A stretch of 64,000 nt of DNA. It comes from Curvularia sp. ZM96 (Eukaryota; Ascomycota; Dothideomycetes; Pleosporales; Pleosporaceae). Numbering within the stretch: position 1 is the stretch's first letter; every line of letters begins with the position of its first letter. Position numbers and translations under genes: made by a program. This document shows positions 11,851 through 21,489 of the stretch, piece after piece. The stretch covers positions 434,001 to 498,000 of the forward strand of contig JAJGBQ010000007.1 of NCBI GenBank assembly GCA_022457065.1. The letters are read 5' to 3'. The notes below the pieces were generated by a model. It did not search any database. It saw nothing but the letters and a program-made list of their open reading frames with translations, and had not been told where the DNA came from.

Positions 11851-12315
11851 CTAAGCCCCCTGCCTGCATTGACCCTTGTAACCGTCCTGTTGGACCGAAG
11901 AAAGATACCCGCAGTTGTGGTATGTGTCTGTCTCCTTGAAGTAAACGACAGCAATAGATCCACCTTGGGGACCTCCAAAGCGGGTTGGTTGGTCATTCCA
12001 TTGGGGTACCGCAATCTATAAAAAACAAACGTTAAGCTGAGAAATTCGAGAAATGTGTTGAAGACATGAACTTACCCATTTGTATGTATCATCCGAGTTG
12101 GAAGGGCAGGAGCCGGATGGAGAGAACGCGCGTGATGCCTCGGGGATGGTTGCCGTCTTTTCCCAGTTTTTAAGAATAATCTGCTTCTGTTCCTCAAGTG
12201 TAACGAGTTTGTAGTCTCCGAGGTATCTCTGGCAAGAAACGTCGTAGAAGCCTTCCCATTTAGCTGCGAGAGTCGAAGCCGCAAAAAGGGCAGGGATCAT
12301 CTGAACGAAGCGCAT
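11851..12315 (-). CDS. Small secreted cysteine-containing protein (effector candidate)
   Basis: Exons 12076-12315 (80 codons) and 11851-12015 (54 codons plus stop) join in phase 0 across a 60-nt intron (GTAAGT...TTTTTTATAG), giving 134 residues. The intron was found by following the frame past KW at the donor; the unspliced frame ends soon after. Residues 1-18 (MRFVQMIPALFAASTLAA) are a signal peptide. The mature part has four cysteines, in DVSCQRYL, SGSCPS, HNCGYLSS and KGQCRQGA, enough for two disulfides, and no other domain I recognise. Size, secretion signal and cysteine content match fungal effectors or secreted antimicrobial proteins, but function is unknown. A TATA box lies about 100 bases upstream. 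The gene borders a long gene-poor stretch. Confidence 0.75.
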
Positions 12316-12413
12316 TTTGCAGGTTGGTTAATGTTTACAGATAAAAGGCGTTGTTAAAAGAATGAAGACTGGTTGGCGGGCAAGGTGATGTTAGAATGGT
12401 TCGGCGAACAGTA

Positions 12414-12421
12414 CTTATATA
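12414..12421 (-). promoter_or_regulatory. TATA box of the small secreted protein
   Basis: Reads TATATAAG on the minus strand, about 100 bases before the ATG at 12315. Position and sequence fit a core promoter of an inducible gene. Confidence 0.55.
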
Positions 12422-15331
12422 TTCTGGAGTAGCAACGTGAGACTAGGTACACTTGGAAAAGCCGTGCACATTGTAAGCAAATTTACTGAAGGCCATAGCG
12501 GCGGCAACTAGACTACCCCAAAGCCTGGTGATGTTAGCTTGAGCTTCTCTCGTTCATTGGCTGAAACGTTTATGTTCATGTTTTCGGCTGTGATGACGGC
12601 TATTTTTCAACCTTGATCCTGGTATTCCGGAACCTATTTCAGGGCCATGAAGAGATATACGAGGAAACTGCCGCATGATTTGGGATTCCCGGGTGTTTGT
12701 TTTCGGCCCGAATATATATTGTAGTCTCACCATGATAGTACAGCTTCACTAAGTATTGACCGACAGTAGCGGAAGGGTGTGTCGTACTCCCACCAATCCT
12801 GGCCTACCATTGTTATGTACGTGGAAGTGACGGCAAGACGCGTTCATAAACGCGTCTCTTGAATATTGGAGCAGTACGTGGTTCGACCAAGAACCCTTTT
12901 TGGATGTTTCGAGCTTGAAACAAATTGGCGAATTTATGCGCACGTCCTCACATTGCCGCACTTCCACCCGTAAGCAAGTACTATGTAACGTCTTAACCAC
13001 AGTGCAAGTCGAAGCACACACCATCTGCCGCTAATGTCATTGCAAATGGACAGATATGTGTTTCTCAAACATGTGACGGTGTACAGTACAACTGGCGCAA
13101 AGCACAGCCATTCACATAAAAGAAGCAAAAAATAGTCATGAGGAATATGACCTGTCTGCTGACAAGGTAAACGCTGTTTGGGGCCGGCAATGATGGATAT
13201 GCCAAGATAGTATTAGTACCAAAGTCTATGTGATATGGATACGTCCTCTAATACCCCTTGCCTATCACCCATGTTCTCCTCCTGGTAAGCACCATACAGC
13301 AATGTCGTCACACCGACGAATAGACGGCTTGTGAAGTCATATCCCGCAACCTCCGAGAAAAACAATATTTCTGCCCTCTTGATGCGCATATATCCGATCT
13401 CGCTATATATTCTTCATCCGACGACGCCAATCAAAGACGAATGACAAGTTTTCCTGTGTCGTCGCCATCGCTATTCTTACCAATGAGACTAAACACAGGT
13501 TTTGGTCAGATGAGGAGCCCGAACCCTTTGTATCGCTAAGTTCTTGATGTATATACGCATTATGAGCACTGAGACTCTACTAACTTACCTCAATCACATT
13601 ACTCTCAGATGGCGCGCTCCGGAAGACACTCTGCTGACCATTAGATAGGCTAACTAGGAGTAGTCAGTCTCATCAAATGAAGTCTACTGTTTGCCCCATA
13701 GATTTCTATCAGCATTCTAGGCGCGTTCATACTCACCCACGATCTATGCGCCTAATCGAGACCTGCTACCACAACCAATCAGCGTTGTGATAGATAGACA
13801 TGTCTTTTCTTAATACCCTGTCAAGTAATTCTTCACATCTCTCTACATTATTCTAGCTCCTACGACGCAACCACATTGGTAGAAGTGTCAATGGGCCTAG
13901 TCTTTCCCCGAATACACTATGGCCGAGAAGAGTTAAGGCTAGGAAGAAATTGGAGCGACCATATCGATATGGGTAATGGGCTGCAACTTATCTTTTACCA
14001 AAGGATCACGTGCACCGAGACCGAGCGTACAATTGGCCATGTTGGCAAACCATACATGGAGCACTCCGTATGTTAGTTTCCTTCTCCTTATATCTAGTGT
14101 TATGCAACAAAGGCGAACCCAAGAGACTTGTATATACCTTCCGAAGCATGGTAGTAAGAATCTTTTTCATATAATCAAGCACGAATATGTAGTGATCAGC
14201 TGTCGGTAATAGACGACGTCACGTGTCGTGAGGTGAATGAATAGTTTATGGAGCTGAGGGTGGCCAAGGGCTGCGACGCGATCCTGTAGGACATCTTGTG
14301 TAGCATTGCATCGAGTAACTGCTACCACGTGCTTTGCTAAGGGCGAGGGGGAAGAGGCTATCGCACTGTTAGAGCACATAGTCAAGCACCGTTAGATTAC
14401 GATGGCGGCCACACGTTCATCCCGACAGCATTCTGAACTTGCGTGAATCACCATTGCGAAATGGATAGTGGCAGGCGGATGTGATGGAAGATCTGTTAGG
14501 ATATTACTGTCAGCTTACAATAAAACGCCGAAATGAGGTACGCCGGAGACGGCAGTCAAGCACTTAATTGTGCTCGGAGGATGGGACGGAACTAGATACG
14601 GTGAAATGTTGAGAAAGATAAGATGATTGCTCACTTCCACCAATCATACTTTACTGTCCTATGCCGTCTCGCCGAAGATCGATCGTACTGGTACATACTA
14701 CCCTGGGGCCAGAGTTACTTGAAGCTTTAGAGGTCAAGTATAAAGCTAGATATCATCTGATCGCTCAAATATATAGCATCAACCATCTGATACTGACGCG
14801 GCGACATATAGCAGGATCTTGCTAATTTCTGCTTACCGTTATCCAAAATACGAGTTTCTCTTTTTTTTCTCGCCAAGGTTTCCTTCAGGAGACATGACTT
14901 CTTTCTTATACGTAAAGTAGCTTCTATAAAGCTAAGATCTTGCATTGAAGATGTAACACACAGCATACATCATGATGGAAAGGCGCTATACCTAAGTAGG
15001 CCAAGGCACACCTAGTACAACCCATATGCTCTGTGCATCGAGCGACTTCTCAAATCAGTAAAAAAACATGAAAGCACAAACGAAATGCATTGTGATTGGC
15101 TGGATGTCGTCCAAAGTCAACATACGCGGAGCGGTTTTGTCAGCAATTGCATCTGAACCCCGCCATCCGTGGCCGGGAAGGACCTCTTTGTCAGTGCCGA
15201 CGGCATCACGAGCACCAAACGTGCCGCGCAGACAACATCTCAAATAATCGGCAGGCGGCGTGAGTAAGCGTTGTATGATCATAGCCAAGATGAGGGGGTG
15301 AATTTCAGCTACAGAGAATAATATCTTAGAG
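12422..15331. other. Gene-poor interval, about 2.9 kb
   Basis: No frame here has a combination of ATG, splice sites and family motif. Open frames are all under 105 codons. There are several AT-rich patches (for example 14,700-15,000). Composition is mixed, and I could not see terminal repeats or a transposase, so I cannot call a mobile element, though a decayed one is possible. No tRNA-like A and B boxes were found. Confidence 0.5.
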
Positions 15332-15339
15332 TATATAAA
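15332..15339 (+). promoter_or_regulatory. TATA box of the PNPOx/FNR-like flavoprotein gene
   Basis: Reads TATATAAA, 117 bases before the ATG at 15456. Confidence 0.5.
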
Positions 15340-15455
15340 CCGACATCGCATGAGTCCCACCGTATTGATCAGTACTGTAACCTTTGAGAAGCAACCCAGC
15401 GCAAGCCCGTGGATACGCTAAAAATCACGGGAAAACATCACCATATACCGACACC

Positions 15456-17246
15456 ATGGCTTTCTCCATAGGAATGCCTTGGAGCGAAGGCGAGGAGAAG
15501 ATGCATCGTCTCCTGCGTGTCCCACCACAAGATAACCCTACAGCCACCATGCTTACACAGCAAGCAACAATCATGTTCGAAAGAGCGCCTCTCCTCGCAT
15601 TTGGAACCCTGGATGCTCAGCATCGCCCTTGGGTCACACTTTGGGGTGGATCACCTGGGTTTTCTGAGACGCTCGGCCACGGCATGGTAGGCACACGGTC
15701 GCTTGTAGATGGCAAGTATGATCCCGTTGTTCAAGCGCTGATAGCAGACGGAAAGGGGTTTGAGGAGCCTGAGAACAGAAACGATGCAAAACTTGTGGCC
15801 GGACTCTCAATTGATCTCATAACTCGGAAGAGAGTGAAGTCAGCCGGTCGCATTGTTGGGTGTCAGCTTCAGAAGGTCGTTGAAGAAGGTGAAGAGGAGG
15901 AAGAGGCAAAAGACTTGATTCAGGTCGTCACCAAGATTGAACAAAGCATGGGGAATTGCCCAAAATATGTCAACCAGTATGAGATTCGACCTGCACGAGT
16001 CAACGCCAAGGTCATCGCAGAGGGCAACTCACTGTCAGACGAGGGTCGAGACATAATATCACAATCAGACATGTTCTTTCTCTCCACCAGCGCCGAAGAC
16101 GACATGGACGTAAACCACCGCGGCGGCCCACCAGGCTTCGTCCGCATCATCTCCCCCACAGAAATCGTGTACCCAGAGTACTCTGGCAACCGTCTGTACC
16201 AATCCCTCGGCAACATGCAAATGAACCCTAAAATTGGCATTACATTCCCCAACTACGCCACGGGCGATGTCCTCTACATAACCGGGAGCACAAAAATCCT
16301 AGTTGACAAAGACGCCGACGCTCTCCTTCCCGGAAGCAATCTCGTTGTGAAAATCACCATCGACCACGCACGTTTCGTAGCCAGCGGCCTTCCCTTCCGC
16401 GGAACCAGAAAGATACCCAGCCCGTACAACCCTCGAGTCCGGCCCCTCGCCTCAGAAGGGAATCTGCGGTCCTCCCTCCACCCCGCAGCATCAAGCGCCC
16501 AAAAAGCCCATTTAACAAAAAAGACACTCCTCACACCCACCATCGCGCGCTTCACTTTCTCCGTGCCAGACGACGGACTAGCCTACACGGCCGCACAATG
16601 GATAGCCCTCGACTTCAAATCCGAACTCGACATCGGATACAGCCACATGCGCAACGATGATCCGACGAGCCTAAACGACGATTTCGTAAGGACATTTACG
16701 ATTTCCTCGACACCTTCCCAGGCAAAGGAAAAAGAGTTCGACATTACGATTCGCAAAGTCGGACCTGTTACGAATTTTTTGTTCAAGCAGAATGAGCGTG
16801 GGGGGCTCGAAGTACCGATTCTAGGTGTGGGAGGAGATTTTGCGGTCGAGCAGGAGAAACAGCAGGGTGTTACGCCGTTTGTAGCGGGCGGTGTTGGTAT
16901 AACGCCTTTGTTTGCGCAGTTGGCTCGTCTGCAGCTTTCGCCTGAGCGGTTTGGGCTGTTTTGGACGCTGAGGGCGGAGGATGCAGGACTCGTGGCTGAT
17001 ACATTTCAGAGGTACCCGGGGCTTGCGGCGTGTACGAAGGTGTTTTTTACGGGCGTAAAGGAGGGTGTGGACTTGGGAGATGTGGTCGGATCCGAGGCTA
17101 CTATTGAGAAGCGAAGGCTGACCAAAGACGATCTGCAGGATGTAGAAGCTGACGTGTGGTATTTGTGTGCTGGCAAGGGGATGAGGAAGCAAGCGTTGGG
17201 CTGGCTGGAAGGAAAGAAAGTGATATTCGAGGACTTTGATTATTGA
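15456..17246 (+). CDS. Two-domain flavoprotein: PNPOx-like plus ferredoxin-reductase-like
   Basis: A single exon of 596 residues. The ATG at 15456 has a good context (ACACCATGG); the frame extends upstream without an ATG. Residues about 45-330 look like the PNPOx-like FMN-binding split barrel (ERAPLLAFGTLDAQHRPWVT, SQSDMFFLSTS, NHRGGPPGFVRI, NYATGDVLYITGSTKIL). Residues about 370-596 look like an FAD/NAD(P) oxidoreductase module: RTFTISSTPS for the flavin, GGVGITPLFAQLARL for the nucleotide, and a C-terminal LCAGKGMRKQALGWL. No C-terminal 2Fe-2S cysteine cluster is present; the protein ends at EDFDY. It probably moves electrons from NAD(P)H through FAD, but the substrate is unknown. It is tail-to-tail with a P450, 67 bases between stops. 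Confidence 0.8.
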   Translation: MAFSIGMPWSEGEEKMHRLLRVPPQDNPTATMLTQQATIMFERAPLLAFGTLDAQHRPWVTLWGGSPGFSETLGHGMVGTRSLVDGKYDPVVQALIADGKGFEEPENRNDAKLVAGLSIDLITRKRVKSAGRIVGCQLQKVVEEGEEEEEAKDLIQVVTKIEQSMGNCPKYVNQYEIRPARVNAKVIAEGNSLSDEGRDIISQSDMFFLSTSAEDDMDVNHRGGPPGFVRIISPTEIVYPEYSGNRLYQSLGNMQMNPKIGITFPNYATGDVLYITGSTKILVDKDADALLPGSNLVVKITIDHARFVASGLPFRGTRKIPSPYNPRVRPLASEGNLRSSLHPAASSAQKAHLTKKTLLTPTIARFTFSVPDDGLAYTAAQWIALDFKSELDIGYSHMRNDDPTSLNDDFVRTFTISSTPSQAKEKEFDITIRKVGPVTNFLFKQNERGGLEVPILGVGGDFAVEQEKQQGVTPFVAGGVGITPLFAQLARLQLSPERFGLFWTLRAEDAGLVADTFQRYPGLAACTKVFFTGVKEGVDLGDVVGSEATIEKRRLTKDDLQDVEADVWYLCAGKGMRKQALGWLEGKKVIFEDFDY

Positions 17247-17313
17247 AGATGGTAGTCTTATCTAATTCTCTAAAAGCACTTCACTTCCGCAGGCGCTAAA
17301 ATGAAATGGCTAC

Positions 17314-19080
17314 TCAAACCCTACGTCTTCTAATTCTCGCAGCAATCTTGCCCTTGGGCTTCACAGTGCCAAAGGCCGTGACTTTGGGCCCCGGCACAAC
17401 CTTGGTCGCACTCTCAACGTCTGCCAATTCGATTTCGTACTCGCCCATCAGTACAGCCAGTGTGACAATAGTGATGTTGCGGGCAAAATGGCGCCCCGGA
17501 CATTTGTGTTCGCCGCCACCAAAGCTTGTCCAGCTGCCAGCCAGACCCGCATCGCTGAAGCGTCCTCTCTTTTCGTCGCCCTCGCCTCCACCGATGATAA
17601 AACGCTCTGGCCAAAAGACATCTAGTGGGCGGGCTAGAGCGTCGGGTCGTGCTCGAGCCCATCCTGGAGTGAACTGGCCGTTCATCTTGTTTGCTACAAA
17701 GACTTGGGTGCCCTTTGTGATGGTGTACTTGTCGTCAAGATTGTAAACGGGCGATATGACTTGGCGCACGGAAAGGTTAGAGCTGTACATACGTGTTGTT
17801 TCCGCATGCAGAGATTGTAGCAGCGGACGAGTTGTGAGCTGCATAAAATTATATTTGCCTGGTTCCGGGGTCGAGTAGGTTTCGATTTCCGAAAGGACTT
17901 TGGCGTGAACCTTGGGGTCCCGCAAGGTCTCGAATAAGTACCAGAAGGTGATGGGGATGGTCAGACTGGTTCCGCCGTAGAGAAGACCAAGAGTTTGGGC
18001 TGATCGAGCATACTCATCGTGACCGGGCAATTCACTGTATAGCTGCTCTCGCTCTTGGAGTAGACCTGATCCTGCGACAGGATCCCATATGGGATTGGTT
18101 TGGTTGCGTTTCCTCAGTTCTTCGGACTTGACAGCGTATGTGCGGATGTTGGCGAGCAGTCGATCCCGTGCAGCGTAGGCTTTGGGGATGATGAAACGAG
18201 GAAGGCCCATGAAGAATTGGTCTGTTGCCTCGATGTGTGTCCAGAGGTCGCTGACAAGCTGTGGGTAGTCGGAGACAAGCGAAGAACCAAGGAGAGTGGT
18301 AGCAATGGCATGGGTCACGTGGTATGTAACGAAGTCAAAGAGATCCGGGATCTGCTTCCATTCGGTGCGCGGTGTGGTAGCCAGGGTTTCGCCAACGCTT
18401 TGGATCAAAAGGTCGCATACGCGCTTGTCAAGCAAGCCGAGATTTGTGCCTGTGGTGTGCTGGCGGATATGAGTTGTCTGTATGTAGTCGGTGTTGGCTC
18501 CCGGGCTGTTGTAGTAGTCGATAGCTGCTTGTGGACTGCCCATCAGTGCACCGAGAATCTGGTCATGAATGAAAGGGTTCGGGTCAAAGTGCTGTGCAGA
18601 CTGCAACATGGTCTTGACATGGTCTGGGTCCAGCACCATGAGCATCCTCTGGCCAGCACCATCGAGAAAAAAGGGAGTGCCATCACCGTATTTCTTACTG
18701 AGGAGTCGTTGTTAGCTGCAGATGCTACAACATCACAGGGTTGCGTATGGTGTGGGCCCAGGTACACCCCTGTCACGTGCTTTGTCGCATTCTCCGCTTG
18801 GCCTGTGGGTAACTTACAAGCATTTAGCCATAAATCCTTTTGAATCATATGCTAGAGATAGAGCATGTCGAAGGCCAGGAATCCAATACGGCAGCGTTGG
18901 AGGCGTCACGTTGTGGGCCTTGCCATACTTGATGGATCGGAACTTGTAGGAGGAAAGGAGTCTGGTGCAGACACAGATTGCCAAGAGCGTCAAGAGCACC
19001 CGCACAAAGAAGCTGTTCTGGTAGGCTTCGAGGGAGCGCAAGGCTCCAGTGCCTGTGGATGTCTCATTGGTGGCGTGCAT
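17314..19080 (-). CDS. Cytochrome P450 (CYP7/8-like fungal type)
   Basis: Exon 1 is 18818-19080 and exon 2 is 17314-18697, joined in phase 2 across a 120-nt intron (GTAAGT...CTCCTCAG). The join restores GFMAKCFKKYGDGTPFF, a typical P450 beta-1 region. Total 548 residues. An N-terminal membrane anchor (VRVLLTLLAICVCTRLLSSY) places it on the ER. The ExxR motif is ETTR in SLHAETTRMYSS. The heme-binding loop is FGGGEHKCPGRHFA. The I-helix region reads LGLLYGGTSLTIPITFW and lacks the usual acid-Thr pair, a trait of CYP7/8-like groups that includes isomerases. The exact CYP family and substrate are unknown. Confidence 0.9.
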
Positions 19081-19664
19081 CGCATGTACACAGTACGTAG
19101 CATGAGGCGTGGGGTCAGAGGGACAAAGCTGTAAACATGAGATTTACGTTGTTGCACATTCAGCCCCTGGGTGGGTAAGCGCTAGCGGGCAGCTGATGGG
19201 AGGCTTGAGCCAGCGGCACGGCAGCGACAGCGACGCGGGATGGCGAGGACAGCATGACGGGGAGTGAGATGCAACAATGTCACCGAGCGCATCTGTGCAT
19301 GTACGAAGTACGTAGTGTGTACACAGTGTAAATCGGGTCAAATCAAAGCGTCGGCATGGGTCAGCAAATGGTTGCCAAGGACGAGGCGCGTCTGGCGTGC
19401 ATGACATGCGGAGGTGGAGACCGTTTCGCCTAGCGCGCCAGGGTCCAGGCAGGGCAGGTAGCTTGGGAGCTCCCCCGACTCGTCATCTCTTTGGCATCCT
19501 TCGCCGACATCGTCTACCTTTCTTCTGCTCTACTCTCCTCTACTAACTAACAGCTGCATCGCTTTTGCTCTCTTCTTTTGCACCCGAGTCTCGTCGTGTG
19601 CCTCTGCTCTCTCCTCTCTCTCACTCTCACACACACACTCCCCATCGTGCTGCTAGCTATCACC
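19081..19664. promoter_or_regulatory. Divergent promoter of P450 and Ala/Pro-rich protein, with CT-rich leader
   Basis: The 584 bases between two divergent starts. From about 19,500 to 19,660 the plus strand is strongly pyrimidine-rich (TCTTCTGCTCTACTCTCCTC and CTCACACACACACTCC runs), typical of leaders of strongly expressed fungal genes. No frame inside looks coding. Confidence 0.5.
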
Positions 19665-20924
19665 ATGCCGGGGGTTCGTAAGTACAATCCTCAATCACCC
19701 TCACGCTCACTTTCCCCGTCACTCGTATCCCGCTGTCACTTGTGTTTGCACTATGCCCACGCCTTCGTCTACGTACAAATATTCTCCTCTCGGAAATCCT
19801 CCCCATCGCGCCACTCTCTCCTACCCATCCGCTCCCTCCACTCGCTCCAATTCTCTCCAAGACCCGTCGTCTGACGCATTGCTACCTCAGCACTTGACGC
19901 CATGGACCAGATGAAGAAGGCCCTCAAGGGCATCTTCAGGGGCAAAAAACACAAGAAAGAGGATCCCAAGCCGGAAGAGTCCAACCCAGCAACCGGCACT
20001 GAGGCTGCTACACCATCCAATGCCAACGCTAAGCCCAGCGAGACGACGCCTGCAGCTCCAGCTCCAGCTCCAGCTCCAGCTCCCGCCCCTGTGTCTGAGC
20101 CCGCGAAGACAGAGACAACTACTGCCCCTGCCGAGCTAGCTCAGCCCGCTGAACCCGCTGCCGCCCCCGCCGAAGCTACCAAAAAGGATGAAGCTGCCGC
20201 CCCGGCTGAGGTCAAGAAGGCTACCGAGAGTAGGTCAACATTTCCTTCAACTTCTACCCCACAGTACTACAGCAACGAAGATGCTTGGAGCGGATCCAGA
20301 CGACGAATGAAGGTCGGTCTGGACAATCAGTGGGACGACCCCATCTAAGCGCCAAAGCAGTCTTCGAGAGACTCACCATGGCCGCTGCTAGCTCCAGCAC
20401 GACGACCATCTCACGATTTCATGCCCCGATACCATGTTTTCGGCATCTGCCGACTCTTAGCGATCTTCCCTTTCTCCGCAGTGAACCATTATGCTAACGA
20501 TTTGTTTCCAGCACCCGAGCCTGCCGGCGCCGTCGCCCCTGTTCCTCCTACTGCTGCTGAAGCTCAGCCCGCAGCCACGGAGACTTCAAAGGATGCCGAA
20601 GCTAAGCCTGCCGATACGCCTGCACCAGCTGCCCCCTTGGATCTCCCAGAGCTCCCCGACAGCAAGCCTGCCACTGGTATGAGCGCTACAAGCGGGCCAT
20701 TGTTTGACGAGCCCAACTTTCATGATAAACCCGCTGCCCCCGCCCCCCAAGCTGAGCAACCTGCTGCCCCCGTCCCTGCCCCTGCCCCTGCCCCAGCTGC
20801 TGCAGCACCTGCATCTACTGCTGAGCCTACAGCGACCGCTGCTCCAGCTGCTCCTCCTGCCTCCACTTCCGAGCCTGCATCAACTGCTACCCCAGCTGCC
20901 CCCGAGGACAAGGCGGAGAAATAG
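19665..20924 (+). CDS. Ala/Pro-rich low-complexity protein of unknown function
   Basis: Predicted exons are 19665-19677, 19891-20229 and 20512-20924 (254 residues). The first exon is 13 bases (ATG CCG GGG GTT C) and joins in phase 1 to give MPGVPLDAMDQMKKALKGIF, followed by a basic patch GKKHKKEDPK. The rest is Ala, Pro, Glu and Thr repeats, including a (Ala-Pro)5 run. A short non-repetitive block GMSATSGPLFDEPNF lies about 90 residues from the end. The amphipathic basic N-terminus could bind membrane, but this is inference. The second intron is long (282 nt); if retained, translation ends at 20348 with a different tail (NEDAWSGSRRRMKVGLDNQW). No known domain recognised. Confidence 0.65.
20052..20082. 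repeat. Short CCAGCT hexanucleotide tandem repeat
   Basis: About five copies of CCAGCT inside the Ala/Pro-rich gene, coding for alternating Ala and Pro. Likely to vary in copy number. Confidence 0.75.
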
Positions 20925-21489
20925 AAAATCTTCATATGGGGTAGTCGTAAGGCTGCAATGGAACGGTCGAAGAGGAGGTTCAGGTAAACTACGAGAAAAA
21001 GACAAAAAATCATGGGCAGTAGGGGTGTGGCGTCACTATCGGGGTTTCCTTTTCAACGTTATGTCTTGCTTTTGAACTAATTCTATACCCCGCCACTTTC
21101 GAGCGTATTCTAGCCATGGCAAACTGCGGTTTCTGAAATGGAGAAATTCATGTTTTAACTTGCGCCCCTTGTGTGATTACATAGCATGATATAAAAGTCC
21201 AACCATACTGTCAACGATGTGACGACTCATGTTTTCACACCGTCGATTGCCCTCGAGCCTAGTGCGGGGCAGTATGCAGCGGCGCTATACGTCAATGATT
21301 GCCCCACCACCGACGTCAACCAAAGGGACGCGCGATAATTCTCAGCTAACCAAGCCCTAAAGCTACACGACCTCTACCAGCGCACCTTCGCGTATATCAC
21401 TGAATCCAAGCGACACTGCAGATTTTGCGAAAAGGCCCCGGTCACTATTTACACAGCTCGCTCTATCGGAACAGCTTTGATCACCAGCT
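20925..21489. other. Intergenic, upstream of HBS1
   Basis: Contains the 3' flank of the Ala/Pro-rich gene and the HBS1 promoter. No other coding or RNA signal was seen. Confidence 0.55.

Noticed and set aside
13876..14209. Short overlapping frames in the 12.4-15.3 kb gap
   Set aside because: Under 80 codons, no domain and no convincing splice partners.
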